Shown: positions 11,231 to 22,626, counted from the first letter of the stretch. The stretch: DNA of 64,000 nucleotides from Fragum whitleyi (GCA_948146395.1 OX411548.1:34728912-34792911); one strand, 5' to 3'. Made by a program: numbers and translations. The notes: a model not told the origin generated them from the letters alone.

Positions 11231-11590
11231 TATAGTGACCAAGTTAATACTATGTCTCAAAGTTTCAAGGGTTCGAAATATGGTTAAGCTAAGTGCCAGA
11301 CCTCTGCTATATTTCATACATAGGATTGAATGATATTTTTTCTTTGATGCGGCCTAACCTTTGATGGAGGTAACCGAGTCGACATACACTTTCGTAAAAA
11401 CAAATTTTGGGGATAGTTGTGCGCAATGAAAAATTGTGTAAAACTTATCCCACAAGGTACTATTTTCTGAAGATAATATCCAAGAACATATAATGCTCTT
11501 TAAGCCGCAGTAAATTTTAAGCCCAAATTTGTTTTTAAAGGAACTACAGAATGTCAAAATGTGCCATTTTACTATATTATTTAACACGAC
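11231..11590 (-). repeat. Dispersed repeat, inverted relative to 40312-40630
   Basis: Read in reverse it matches 40.3-40.6 kb: GGCACATT, CTGTAG(T/C)TCCTTTAAA, TTTGGGCTTA, AGAGC(G)TTATATGTTCTTG, AGTACCTTG and TTTCATTG(C/T)GCACAACTA. Unclassified interspersed repeat. Confidence 0.6.
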
Positions 11591-11698
11591 CTAAACGGAC
11601 AGCAGAGTTAGGTTAACCAACCGATCAGAAAGCCGAGTTGTAGTGTTCAAGATGTTTGATTTGTCGAAGGCTGATAAAGAAAGTAACGGTTGCAAAAC

Positions 11699-11833
11699 TG
11701 CCCTGCGTTCGGGATGAGAACGTTAGCGAAGCGCTTTCGAAATGTTACCTGGCTTTGCACGTATGTGCGTGTGCAAAGCGGGGTATCATCTCAAAGCGCT
11801 CGCGAAACGCTTTTACATCCTAAACACAGGGCT
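11699..11833. mobile_element. Family C palindromic MITE copy 1
   Basis: Outer arms GCCCTGCGTTCGGGATGAGA and its counterpart near ACACAGGGC; inner palindrome GCTTTGCACGTATGTGCGTG with TGCAAAGCGGGGTATCA. About 135 bp. In gene 1 intron 2. Confidence 0.75.
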
Positions 11834-11989
11834 GTTGTCTTCCAGATTGCAATTTGAAAAGTAAAAATGAGCTGAATTGTTGGCGATACGGATTAAAATT
11901 AGGTGTTTTTAGGTGTTTTGAGACCAGAAAAAAGATTTTCTATCCGTATTTCCGCTCATCTAGCGTCGCTACCGAACCACATGTCCATA

Positions 11990-12454
11990 TGAGCGACGTC
12001 CCCTAGTGAACTGGTACCCCGATGTCTGTGAGAGACAACGGGTAGTGTATAAATCTTACGGCAATCTGATAGGATGTGTATTTTTCACGACAAGTAAGTT
12101 ATTACAAACCGTAAGAATTTTCCCATCATGCATGTCGATATCCGTTGAAATTTGGCGGCATTATTTAAAATGGAAGGACTGAAATTCTGTTGCTTATATA
12201 GATATGCTCTTTACGAGATAAACATTCGAAAGAAAAACAAAAAATCAACTCATTATTTGCTGTTTTTCGCCGCATGCATCGTGATTTTCGATCAATTGCA
12301 TGTCGCCAATCCGCTACCAAACGCTTTACGATTTTCTAGCTTCCGTTTAACGCTGATCAAATGACGTCACTACCGGGTCACATGACCTTACGAAAATTTG
12401 TAAAATACTTGTCTCTAGTATCGATAGATCTAGGGGCAGTAACCCAGTCAACGT
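11990..12454. repeat. Repeat unit shared with 63.44-63.88 kb
   Basis: About 440 bp colinear with 63444-63880, including ACAACGGGTA, CATCATGCAT, a 70-codon frame at 12152-12364, GACGTCACTACCGGGTCACA and ATCGATAGATCTAGGGGCA. The two frames share their start and end regions but differ by compensating frameshifts in the middle, so coding is doubtful. A SINE interrupts this copy at about 12455. Confidence 0.65.
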
Positions 12455-12695
12455 CCCCCAGATGGCAGTTAGTTGTTACGGGGGATAGTGCAAGGATAAA
12501 TGACGAAACTACTGCTAAGATCCGCTATGGTTCTTTAGAGCGCGGTGCAAAGCACCGTCTCGCGGGACCTCGGTTTAACGTCTCATCCGAAAGACAATTA
12601 GTTTCGTTAGTGTGCCAGCCCGGGAATCGAACACATGCGGTCGACCTTCATTGTATTGAAGCCCGGTGTTCTACCGACTGAGCTTATCGGGTTGA
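12455..12695 (-). mobile_element. tRNA-derived SINE, minus strand
   Basis: Minus-strand tRNA-like head (AAGCTCAGTCGGTAGAACAC as A box region, TTCGATTCCCGGGC as B box), followed by a conserved core containing TTTCGGATGAGACGTTAAAC. It interrupts the unit shared by 12.0 and 63.4 kb just after their common CCCAGTC. Confidence 0.65.
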
Positions 12696-12977
12696 TAATG
12701 CTTTTTATTGTCTTCTATCAATGATTTAGGAAGTGCATCGCAATGAATGTTAATTTATAGGTGTTAAGTGGAGTGATGCGTTCTCGGAGGACTAGATTTT
12801 CTGCTTAAAAGTTGGTAGTTCGGGACCTTGTGTTAATCATATAGGCCTATAATTGTGATAGAAAACGTTAATCCTTTTGTTTTTAAACATTGATAAAAAA
12901 GGGAAAAAATGGAAACAGTAACTTCATCTGTGTTGAGTCCCGAAGGTGCACGAGCCGCACGATAAAACTGTTACAGA

Positions 12978-13385
12978 AAAAAGCATCGTGAAACTGACAA
13001 TATGAATGATTTTGAGTGATTTATGGATAAAATTGAATGAGTGTGTGGAGCGAGTTTTGAGTGAAATTATGGGGGTAATCCAATATTGCTATTTTGTACA
13101 AGATGAACAAAATTAGCGATACTTATTACCTTCTTTTAATAAAATATACGTACTTTTCTGTTTACGTGTACTCATGGAGCAACCAGACATTTCAAAATCC
13201 ACACCAGCCAATAATGTCGTAGAATAATTTGATTGATTTGAATTAAATATTAGTCCTATTGAACCATTTCGAAATGTTTTCTACTGATTTCGGAGCGTTA
13301 TTGATCTTTTTTCAGTGGGTATTTGGAATAAACGAATGGAGCGCTGAATGAATGATTCTTATCGGAATGAATGTAACGTGAGAGT
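12978..13385. mobile_element. Family D copy ending just before gene 1 PAN exon
   Basis: CATCGTGAAACTGACAATAT at the left, GAGTGTGTGGAGCGAGTTTT, centre CCAATATTGCTATTTTGTAC, and GAATGAATGATTCTTATCGG at the right. Ends about 75 nt before gene 1 exon 3. Confidence 0.65.
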
Positions 13386-13459
13386 GTTTTCTTTAAGTCT
13401 TTTTCTGTAATTTGATGTTGATTTCATTTTATCAAACACTTATTCTCGATTTTTTGTAG

Positions 13460-13740
13460 GCACATTTCCTAGCCTCACAGAAATCCAAACAGGTTGGCGA
13501 CGATGCAACAAACTCCCAACACCAACTACCTTCGCCGATACTAGTTACGTCATAAGTTTGAAGGCCGTGAATGACGTCAGGGATTGTCTTTTGGAGTGCA
13601 ATAAATATGTGGATTGTATAATGTTTTCATTCACCGTATCTGGTTCGAATCCTCACGTTTGTAAGACAGGCAATACTGCCTCATCATTCCAAAATGACTT
13701 TGACAGCACCATGTATGCATGTGTTATAAATAGTGAATAA
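13460..13740 (+). CDS. Gene 1 (type A), exon 3: PAN/Apple-like domain, C-terminus
   Basis: Terminal coding exon of 281 nt after an acceptor (TTTTTGTAG, ending 13459); it joins exon 2 in frame at a split Ser codon and ends at TAA 13738-13740. The 93 residues contain GWRRCNK, ADTSYVISL, NDVRDCLLECNKYVDCIMFSF, a CKTG loop and MYACVINSE. Six cysteines in this order (C1 ... C2-C3-C4 ... C5 ... C6) fit a PAN/Apple module, a fold used for protein or carbohydrate binding in secreted proteins. Exon sizes sum to 1260 nt, a 419-residue product. No AATAAA lies close downstream; the nearest I saw is at 14629, about 890 nt away, so the 3' end is uncertain. Confidence 0.82.
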
Positions 13741-14818
13741 TATTAATGATTGAAGAACGATTTCAAAATGATATTGAATGAGTGTTTGGACCGAAATTTG
13801 AATGACATTTAATTGGGGGGGGATTATTAGAATAAGATGTCCTTCCTTTCTCAGTTAGTAAATCTTCTCTTTGCATGCCAAAGATTCTAACTCCCCCAAG
13901 TTCCTTAGGAGCGTAAGGAACATATACCGACGTCAAGCTGAAACGCCTTAGTGAATATTATTAATTTCTTTTCTGTATGACATTTTACTCCGTGAAAAAT
14001 ATTAGCTAGCATGAATAACATTTCTTTTACAAACTCCGAATTGAAAAGATTTTGATTTCGTGAATTCTTTATGCCTTAACATTAGTAGTAGTCGATATGT
14101 TTTCGGGCTCCACGTGCGCCCACTATATATTGTTGCCTCGAAACAAAATTACATACGTGTTCTAATTGCCTACGTATGTCAGTGATTCACGCAAGAAGCG
14201 TTGAAATTTTCAGATCTGTTTTGTTTTAAAGGCGGTAAAACTGTAATTTTCATCGTAATATTGGCCTCATGAATTAGGGTCATATCCTTAAAAACGAATT
14301 TTAGTTTTAAATGTAGTCACGTCTAACATTTTTTTTAATTTGTGCGTCTGGTAATCGACATCAGAAGATAATCTGGTTGACCCGGCCAATATAGACCGCA
14401 TGTGACGTCTGTACGCCAAGGAAACCTCACCACACAACGTTATTGACGTGATCAGTATTTGATCACCAAATCTCTGACAAAGGGCAATCAGTAAGTCGAA
14501 GTACCTCGAGAAATTGCACGGGAGATCTAAGATTCTTCAGTTCAGATAAGCCTTATAGCTTGTTGTAGTCCCATCAACATCATTTCCTAGGATTGCAATC
14601 AATGAATTTGTCTTCATTACGATGGAAAAATAAACATAACGCGGAGCGTGTCTTTGTAAATAATTGTCTTTTCTGTTTGACTGAGGCGTTTTTTATTGAC
14701 GTCATTACGTCGTATAGTAAGGTTTGAACACTTGGCTTGCGAAGGTGTAGTAAAGTATAAGAGTATAGGAATCGGGTTATTAGCTTGTGTTGAGATAAAA
14801 GCTTATAACCCAGTGCAC
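13741..14818. other. Region downstream of gene 1
   Basis: Likely holds the gene 1 3' UTR. A small inverted repeat (AGTTCCTTAGGAGCGTAAGG) is at about 13900. No convincing exon, including no candidate for the missing gene 2 signal exon, was found. Confidence 0.45.
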
Positions 14819-14952
14819 TGTCCTGCGTTCAGGGTGGAAAAACGGTGTAAACTGTTTGCAAAATGTATCCCGTTTTGCACGTAAGTGCACGTGCAAAGCG
14901 GGATATGATTTTGCAAACAGTTTAAACCGTTTTGTCATCCTAAATCAGGCCA
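14819..14952. mobile_element. Family C copy 2
   Basis: CTGCGTTCAGGGTGGAAAAC, inner TTGCACGTAAGTGCACGTGC, and return arm GTTTAAACCGTTTTGTCATC. Lies between genes 1 and 2. Confidence 0.78.
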
Positions 14953-15217
14953 AGTCTTCATCTAAACTTCTTCACCTAAAATGATTTCTGCTTGCGTCGA
15001 GTATCAGCAAATGAAACGGAAATAATTTTTACATGTACATGTATGTAAATGAGAAAAACGTCAGCCAATACGATAAATATTATTACATAGTGTATGAGGT
15101 GAATTTATTATCATTATTATTACATGTATTATTAATATTCTATCTTCTAATGTTAGAGAGAAAATAAAGCATAGAAAAAGACATGCTGATTAATTGTCAC
15201 ATTTCATTTTGTCATAT
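14953..15217. other. Spacer between genes 1 and 2
   Basis: AT-rich sequence with no recognisable gene or repeat relationship. Confidence 0.45.
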
Positions 15218-15470
15218 ATTATAAACTATACAAAAATCCGTGTGATAACATCACGTATGATATTTTCTATGATATCACAGTTATTTTCAGAACAATGATA
15301 TAATGCGGTTATTTTTAGAAACTTACATTTCAGTTAGAAACACCGACAAAAACAAGACAAATATAGGTTATAAGAAAAATATAATACATACTAAGTGCAT
15401 TGTATGAAAAAATATCAAACTCGGTTGTGAGAATTGATAATTGTCTTGGGAGAGCCGCGACAATTTCATC
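15218..15470. mobile_element. Family E element, partial
   Basis: Family E is recognised by ACTATACAAATATCCGTGTG, ATGATATTTTCTATGATATC, TGCGGTTATTTTTAGAAAC and AACTCGGTTGTGAGAATTGA. Here the left half is present; the right half stops within the inner hairpin. Confidence 0.65.
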
Positions 15471-15838
15471 ATTCATTCAAAACACTCACTCAAACCATTC
15501 AAAAGCGCTCAAAATTACAAAGAAAAATAAGATCAACAACAACCTTCAAAATAAATAAAACAAGAACCATATCGCGATTTCACTAACATAATTGAAATTC
15601 TAAGCGTCTGATTGGTTTTTGAAGACGTTGGAAGCCATTTATAGAACTAAAATGCATATTTTATTGAAGGGAGGAAATAGATATCGTTAATTTTGTTCAT
15701 CTTGAATAAAATTTGCGATACAGGATTATCTCCTATTAAATTCACTCAAAACTCGCTCCACACACTCATTCAATTTCATTCCTAAATCATTTCAAAATCG
15801 TTCACCTTGTCAATTTCACGATGTTGTTAACTGTATCC
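15428..15838. mobile_element. Family D copy
   Basis: CATTCAAAACACTCACTCAA, ATCGCGATTTCACTAACATA, centre TAATTTTGTTCATCTTGAAT and right end CAATTTCACGATGTTGTTAA. The left end meets the family E element, one having inserted in or beside the other. Confidence 0.65.
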
Positions 15839-16065
15839 ATGCGTGAAGTCCGTCGCTTAATGTGCGAAAAAAATATCTTTTTCGTGTGACATTTCGTTCG
15901 CTGTCACTTAACCAGATTTATGAAATGTATAAAAGCGGATATTAGTTCTCGAAAATAAACTGCAATATTTGCCCAGTTTAAATATCGTCATATTGATATG
16001 CAGTCTAAAATAAAAGCTAAATCAACAAACAAGAACCACACGGACTTTGGTTTCGTTTTAGATAT

Positions 16066-16525
16066 AGTTGACAATATTGTGAAATTGACAATCATCTCGA
16101 TCAAAACCAGTCTATATCACTCGCGCAGCGCTCCAATCATTCATTTCAAACACTCACTCAAACCTTTTTAAAACGTTCCAAACTCACGAAAAATGATACA
16201 ATCAACAACTCCATTCAAAATAGATAAATCTAGAAAAACAGAAAATCGCGATTTCACTGACATAATCAAAATTATAAAAGGGGTTGGTTGGTTCTTTGGC
16301 GAAATAGGAAGCCTTTTATAGAGAACTTGTATGCATTTTTCATTAAAGCCGGGGGGGGGGGGGTGTTAATTAATATGGCTAATTTTGTTCATCCTGAACA
16401 AAATCAGCGACATTGGATAACCTGCTTTGAATTACACTCAAAACTATCTCATCGCATTCATTCAATTTCATTCCAAAAACATTCATTTTGTCAATATCCC
16501 GATGTACGATGTTGTTAACTGTACT
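16066..16525. mobile_element. Family D copy
   Basis: Left CAATATTGTGAAATTGACAA, right CGATGTACGATGTTGTTAAC; includes CTCAAACCTTTTTAAAACG and a G12 run at about 16352. Short frames through it are spurious. Confidence 0.65.
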
Positions 16526-16737
16526 TTTCAAGCTTTATTCAAATACGCTTTTGGAACTACCTTTTTTAATACTGACATACTGAGCACAAAAAAACACACT
16601 TTTTTGCGCTATATATATTGTTTTATTACTTTCAAACCATATTCTAAGTACAAGAAGGTTTGTTAAGAAATTTTACCGAGAAATTACATCGATCGCTGCG
16701 GAACAAGGTAGTAACCACCCCAAAAATTCTTTCTGAC

Positions 16738-16860
16738 TATGTCTGAGTTCAGATGTAGAAAACGTCGCAAACTGTTTGCTTTTCACTCCATTGTATGTAT
16801 AAGCTGGGTATATTTTGCAAACAGTCTGCATTGTTGCATCAACTTGAAGGCAGGGCATAG
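16738..16860. mobile_element. Family C copy 3, degenerate
   Basis: GAGTTCAGATGTAGAAAACG, CAAACTGTTTGC and GCAAACAGTCTGCATTGTTG survive; the central CGCTTTGCACG palindrome is eroded. Ends GGCAGGGC. Confidence 0.6.
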
Positions 16861-17092
16861 CAAACACGGACTCGGATGTCAGGCCGTGTTTGGTCGATGC
16901 CAGCGACATACGCTCTATAATTATTAGCGATTTAACACGCAAAAAAGGAATACTTTTCTTGAAGTTTCAAAAAATAGATCTTTGCCAGCCTAAGCGGAAT
17001 GGGCAGACTAGCAGGGACCAAAATTTTGGAGTGTTGGTTAATTTTTTTGATTGAAGAACGATCATTCTAGCTCATTTTATATGATTTTTTCC

Positions 17093-17165
17093 TGTGACCC
17101 GTCAGGCTAAAAACGTCCATTTTGGTGTGCGATCTGAGCACACTGAACAGGATCGAAACGTTTCG
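17093..17165. mobile_element. Family G fragment
   Basis: TGTGACCCGTCAGGCTAAAA ... AGGATCGAAACGTTT matches the end of the element at 20949-21210; truncated and directly followed by a family D fragment. Confidence 0.55.
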
Positions 17166-17170
17166 CGTTC

Positions 17171-17480
17171 TACAGTTATCAATATCCTGAAATTGACAAG
17201 GTGAATGATTTTGGAATGATTTTGGAATGAAATTGAATGATTGTGAGGAGAGAGTTTTGGTTGAATTCAATGGGAGGTAATCCAATATCGCAAATTTTGT
17301 TCAGGATGAACAAAAATATCAATAATTATTAACGCCTTTTATAAAATATGCATGCAAGTTCTATAAATTGCTTCCTTTTACTCCAAGAACTTATCATCAG
17401 ATGCTTACAATTTGAATTATGTCAGTGAAATCGCAATTCTTTTTAAACTTTAATTATTTTGGATGACATTGTTTAAAGTT
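17171..17480. mobile_element. Family D copy, right-truncated
   Basis: ACAGTTATCAATATCCTGAA, TGTGAGGAGAGAGTTTTGG and centre GCAAATTTTGTTCAGGATGA; the right arm is absent beyond about 17480. Confidence 0.6.
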
Positions 17481-19571
17481 TTATTCATGAAACTCGTCAA
17501 CAGTGCAAAATGAAATCCATGCATAACATATTTACAAAATCATTACGAAAGGATTGAACTTTAGAAATTAGCATGCTCAATTCACATTCCATTAAACTTT
17601 AATTTTGAAAATGCACTATCTGATTGACCTTTGCTTTTTCAAATCTTTCTTTTCGATTTTTTTTTAGAAAAGAACAAAATTTCACAGATAGACCCTTATC
17701 GTGAAATGAGTCATGCTTTAATGGCATATTCGGGAACAGATATCTTGTTTAAATATTTGCCATTCAAAATTTCCGGATGTTGATTTTACGAATGTCGTGC
17801 CACGTTTGTTTATTCCCCTTTATTGTAACCATCACGTGGGCAATTATGTCCATTTGAAGTTCGAGAAAAGCTCCATTAGTAGAAGAAAGTCCATGAAGTA
17901 TTCTAGGTGACAAGTAAGGCTAGAATCATTTGTTTGAAGGAGTTTTACTGACAAATATACTAGTTTTTCACGAGAGAAATATTTTTTTGGATTAACTATT
18001 AGGCGTCAAATTTCGAAACATTTTTTATACGTTATTACTATTTCAAAGATCTGATTCATCAGTGAAAATAAATCATCTTGGAACAAACAAAAACGGCCTT
18101 GGTAACATAATCTGGCTGTATCAAGCTTGATATATAGAGCAAGGTCATCCAGCTATCCCCGCACGGACATAGTACGATTAGTCAACTAGATACACAATAG
18201 ACTGTATGCGACCGACGTACGGTCACCGCATTCGGAACATTGCTCGGACTTTTCCGTAAACTGAAAAGTACCTCGGACGTAAGTGTAGTAATTTTGGGTC
18301 ATTTTTTAGGTAATTCGGCTTCTGGTGGTACTTCGGTTAATAACCTTGTAGAAAATAACATTTTGTAAATTCTCTCCGATCGTCTTTGGAGATCTCCAAG
18401 GCATAGGCTACTATAATTTGATGGCAAAACGCAGTAAACCACTGCGTTTTGTTATCAAATTATAATATGCCTTCTTTTATTCTTTTGTTTATTTCATTTT
18501 ATGCACCGTTTGTGACGTCATATAAGCCCGCGTGCGAAATGACGCGCTTTCATGGCTGCGTCCGTATTATTCTCGAGGTCTATTCCGTAGAATCGCCGAG
18601 GGCTCCCGATCGACGGTCACCGTAGACCGTATGATGATTTCTATGCAAAAAATCGCATGGTTGTTGTGCAATGTCTGTTCGATGACCTTGTGAATCACTT
18701 ACGACGTGTTTGTGGGCTACGGTATCCGTGCCGTCTGGCGATGTTTAAGAATTCTTGCATAAAATGTGCGTTTTCGGGTCGTTTTGGACATACGTTGACG
18801 GATAAAGCCTGGGCGGTAACGGGAGAAAACGTGAACTAATCAGTAAATTTACGTGCCGTTAACGCCTGGCTTTTTTTTACTTAAACGTCCTCGATCTTGA
18901 GCGTAAACGGCTTATCGATTTTAATGAAACTGTTTTTTCTGCAACATTTATTAATATTAATCATTGCATTTTGTTAATGGAACGACAAAGGCTCGATTTC
19001 GACGAGTATAAATATTGATTAGTAAAATGCGTTAAACATATTCATGGTTAACGTCATTTTGGAGCGTACCTAAAGACGCCGATCTAATTCCCGAATTAAA
19101 CTTTGCGACGTCATGAATTCACCTAGCAATGGCGGTGTAAACAAAAGTGACGATGCAATGCACGACGCAATCTAGCTTTCGTAGGTTTGTGGCTCGTTTG
19201 TAGCGTTTCTATGAATTATTTCGCAATCTCTGCTGAATAAATACTCTAGCCTTTCACTTATGCAATAATTGCATCAATTCACATTTTTTCGGGTGTAAAC
19301 ATTTGCAGAGCCCCCCAAAATGCATTAACGCCCTCGTGCTTCGCAATCGGGCGTAAAACCATTTTTCGGGCCTCTCCAAATTTTAACGCCCTCAAAAACG
19401 TGAATCAACCCTATATCCGTGTAACTTTTGAATACATAATCGCTAGGTCTTCGGCATCCGAAAAACTGCGCGATGATTGCACGGACAGCGTATGCTGCCG
19501 TACGGTTTAGGGATACGGCGTGTTGCAAGCGTTGGTCTTGTATTGACCCAGCCCTGCGCTCAGGTAGCAAT
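17481..19571. other. Region upstream of gene 2 without a recognised first exon
   Basis: By comparison with genes 1, 3 and 4 (signal exon 1.9-2.3 kb before exon 2), the gene 2 signal exon should lie at about 17.6-18.1 kb. No acceptor plus four-base spacer plus 49-nt signal exon was found. The region instead holds repeat pieces: 18225-18330 resembles 53430-53520, and 18419-18470 has an inverted repeat (AATTTGATGGCAAAACGCAG) related to 24.5 kb. Confidence 0.5.
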
Positions 19572-19682
19572 AAGTTGCAATGAAGCTTCATTTTGATATA
19601 TAATATTCCTGGACATACTGCTTTTTCTTGGCAAATGAATGCCCTTAAAATTGGGTCTCAAACACTTTACATGAACCTTAAA
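19572..19682. repeat. Half copy of the 50.5-50.85 kb inverted-repeat element
   Basis: GCTTCATTTTGATATATAAT, CTGGACATACTGCTTTTTCT and CTTAAAATTGGGTCTCAAAC match the right arm of 50517-50845. Confidence 0.65.
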
Positions 19683-19771
19683 GGTTTCATACAATTTAAG
19701 CAATGATAAAATGACTGCATGATAAAAATAAGCATATGTTAGTAAATCATCATATTATCTAAAAATATCCA

Positions 19772-19880
19772 CGTTATCTGGTCTCGGCTGCCAGAATTTA
19801 TCATAACTTGGTCGAGCCTCGTCCTTACAAATTCTCCCAACCTCGACCAAGTAACATTGATATACGAGTATAAGACACTA
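19772..19880. mobile_element. Family F palindromic element copy 1
   Basis: GTTATCTGGTCTCGGCTG and CAACCTCGACCAAGTAACAT are the two arms; related copies at 22.6 and 37.1-37.4 kb. Ends about 50 nt before gene 2 exon 2. Confidence 0.65.
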
Positions 19881-19932
19881 AACCCAATTTTCTATGAATA
19901 TTATCTATATGTGTGTCTGTCTTTATATCCAG

Positions 19933-20928
19933 GTCCTCTAGATGCGTGCAGTACTGTAGATCCAGTTCAAACATGGCCGCTTGGACGAGGTATCATGAAT
20001 CGTGAAATTATTTCAAATAATCCACCTGAATCAAGAGGTATTTTCAACTACACTAATACTTCTCTAGGATACGACGGTCTGCTGTTTTACGGAAATTCCT
20101 CATCATACGTCGACGTAGCAATGAATAGTTCAAGCGTTGATTATTCGTTATATTTTTACGTCAACCCGTCTATGCACGGAGGGTGTTTATTACATTACAA
20201 AAGTTATCCCTCGGCAGAGATCGGTATTACTGAATACAGATTGGATATGGATGTGGACGGCTCTTTGGCGTATTCTGTTAAAACTAACGGAGTTGGACTC
20301 GAAAACGGCGGAATTGCAAGAGGATCATTTGTCGTTCCGACAAACCAGTGGTCCATTATAATAGTAGATTTTGATATCAGTAAGCAAGGTGCATATGTAA
20401 CTGCTGACAACTGGAATACGTATTTGGGTGGTGATGTAGTAGACCAGGCATCGCCTCACATCGGACCGGGAATCATGCGTATTGCTTCCCCACAAGATGG
20501 CGTCGGTTATAGTTTTACTGGAGGCATTTCATGTATCCAGAACATACCGGATAAAAATGTCTGCGAATATAGTGAATATGCATCGAAATGTAACGATAAC
20601 TGGCCGTCCACAACCTCAACAACAACAACGTCTAAGTCAAAAACTACGACGTCAACATCTACAACGACACCAACAACAACTTCTACAACGACGTCAACGA
20701 CAACGTCTACCTCTACAACGACGCCTACAACAACGTCTACGACTCGTTTATCAACGTCAACGACACAAGCACCGACGACTACGTCGTCAGCGAGAACAGT
20801 ATCCAGCACTACCCCCGCAATAACAACATCGTCTACGTCAACCGCGTCATCTGTATCCACACTGGCCCTTACATCGCCGCCTCTATTACTTCTTGGTACG
20901 GCCACAACGGCGTTGCAGATTGCCTTAA
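19933..20928 (+). CDS. Gene 2 (type B), exon 2: LamG-like domain plus Thr-rich tract
   Basis: Phase-1 exon of 996 nt between an acceptor at 19931-19932 (after a pyrimidine-rich tract) and a GTATGT donor at 20929. It encodes a LamG-like domain (TWPLGRG, GLLFYGNSSSYVDVAM, YSLYFYVNP, GGC, YRLDMDVDG, PTNQWSIII, TADNWN, FTGGISC) and a Thr/Ser tract of roughly 85 residues. The tract ends in a hydrophobic stretch (PPLLLLG ... LQIAL) just before the donor, which genes 1 and 3 lack. Reading past the donor gives only SM and a stop at 20934-20936, so unspliced RNA would end in a GPI-signal-like tail. Closest paralogue in the window is gene 4. A 262-bp inverted-repeat element starts 20 nt past the donor. 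Confidence 0.83.
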
Positions 20929-20948
20929 GTATGTAAATAGAGGATATT

Positions 20949-21210
20949 TGTGACCCGTCACGCAAAAAGGGACCATCTGTGTTAGGCGTAAAGTGTCGAC
21001 CCTTGTCAGACTGCGCGGATTGCGCAGACTGACTAGGGTCGAAACTTTTTGCATCGTACTTATTTTCTGAATCTAGAATGATCAATCTACCTTCCAGCGA
21101 AAGAATTTTTGAAATGCGACGTCTGGTTGACCTATGGAGGATCAAATCTCTTTTTCAATATTTCATTTTACAAAATTCCCGGATGGTCCCTTTTCGCTTG
21201 ACGGGTCACA
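20949..21210. mobile_element. Family G element with TGTGACCCGTCACG ends
   Basis: 262 bp with inverted termini TGTGACCCGTCACGCAAAAA and CTTTTCGCTTGACGGGTCACA, and an inner inverted pair around GACTGCGCGGATTGCGCAGA. Begins 20 nt after the donor of gene 2 exon 2. Confidence 0.75.
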
Positions 21211-21221
21211 AAATTTTGTTT

Positions 21222-21480
21222 GTTTAAGTGTAAGAACGATTTATCTTTTTCATTGATGGAACAACAAAAGCTAGAATTTCACGAGTGGCAAAGCCGCGAA
21301 CGAAAACACACCTAATATTAATTACTTAGTGAAAATTTTACCGATCTTAAACCCCCTCAATTACACTATTTCTTTCGTGCAAAAATGAAAATTTTCAGGG
21401 CAAGTTCACTTAAAGCACGTCTTTTTGAACGTGAGACGGCGTTATGAATTAATTTGTATAATGGATGGCGCTTTGATAAC
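21222..21480. repeat. Family K repeat copy
   Basis: AGTGTAAGAACGATTTATC, GGAACAACAAAAGCTAGAAT, then ACACCGATCTTA-like return arm and GCACGTCTTTTTGAACGTGA. Related to copies at 25.1, 32.8 and 34.0 kb. Confidence 0.55.
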
Positions 21481-22300
21481 GTTAGAATGAGTCGGGTCTT
21501 CATATTTCAAATGAAATTTCACAAAGTTTTATTATGATTATTTTCTGTCCTAAAATAAAAGATCTTCCGAGAAATGCGTTAAACATCATTAACATAAAAA
21601 CGTAATGTAAGAAATTTTGGCAAATTGTCATAAAGAGAGATTTGTATATGATAACCAAAGCATCTTGTTTATGCTTTGAAAGAATGGGAAAGTATTTCTC
21701 TTACATACGCCAATGTGTAAGACAAGAATATCTCTGATGATTGCTCGGTATGGAAAACAATGGCGATTATGTGAGAAATTATCGACTAAGGCTGCGTATT
21801 GAATGCACATACGAATATACTGTATAAAATATACTGTATATTGTTTGCGGTAATCGGTATTCTGTATACGTTATTCCGGCACGGCGGTTCACAAAGGCGA
21901 CATGTTCCTTTCGTGAGTTCGAAAAAAAGTTATTATTCTTCAGATGTATACTTGGTTTCGCTTTTATTAACCGAGAATGGGGAGAAACTAAGAGAAGAAT
22001 TTTGTAAAAACACTTTACGTGAATTTTTATCAGTTTTCAAGTCAAGACAAGTGTTTTCTAGAGTTTATCATGCAATAAATCATTTATTGACCTGAGACCC
22101 CCTGTGGAGTTCACAAAGATTAATGTTTTCTGATTGGCTGAAAAAATAGTTTCATTACTTAATAAAAAGAAATTTGATTTCGCAGCTGTTTTGTAAGCTT
22201 CCGCGGAAAGGAGTCCTATAAACAATCCATGTATTTGAGGGTAAATCGTTACATTTTTACCTTGAGAAATTGAATTATGAGATATGAAGAGAGTATTTCG

Positions 22301-22372
22301 ATGGCTCAGCCCGAAACAGTTGTAACTGCCTGTAAACATATAGGCAGTTACAACTGTTTCACGCTGAGCCAT
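22301..22372. mobile_element. 72-bp palindrome, family A copy 3
   Basis: Same palindrome with a few arm changes (CAGCCCGAAACAG on the left, CTGTTTCACGCTG on the right). In intron 2 of gene 2, about 450 bp before the PAN exon. Confidence 0.8.
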
Positions 22373-22626
22373 CGATTTGACGATTATACGGAGGTATGAA
22401 ACTAAAAACGTAATCACGTTCATGTTTGAATCTACGAATCCGCTATGCGTATTCATACATTGTGATTAGGTTTTCAGTTTATACCCCAATGAAAGCAACA
22501 AATACTCTCTTCATCAGACCACTTTTCCCTGAATTTGTTAAATTTTACGGGTCTCGTAGAATTCAACGAGTTAAAAAATTATAATTAGAATAATATGTAA
22601 GAATCTTAAGAAATAAAAGTTATAGG

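Noticed and set aside
18225..18310. Candidate missing signal exon of gene 2 at a GTAAGT near 18280
   Set aside because: The sequence is a repeat also present at 53430-53520, and no ATG with a hydrophobic peptide and 49-nt geometry precedes the donor.
20507..21145. 212-codon minus-strand frame overlapping gene 2 exon 2 and the family G element
   Set aside because: Runs across an exon end into a transposable element and is mostly the complement of the Thr tract.
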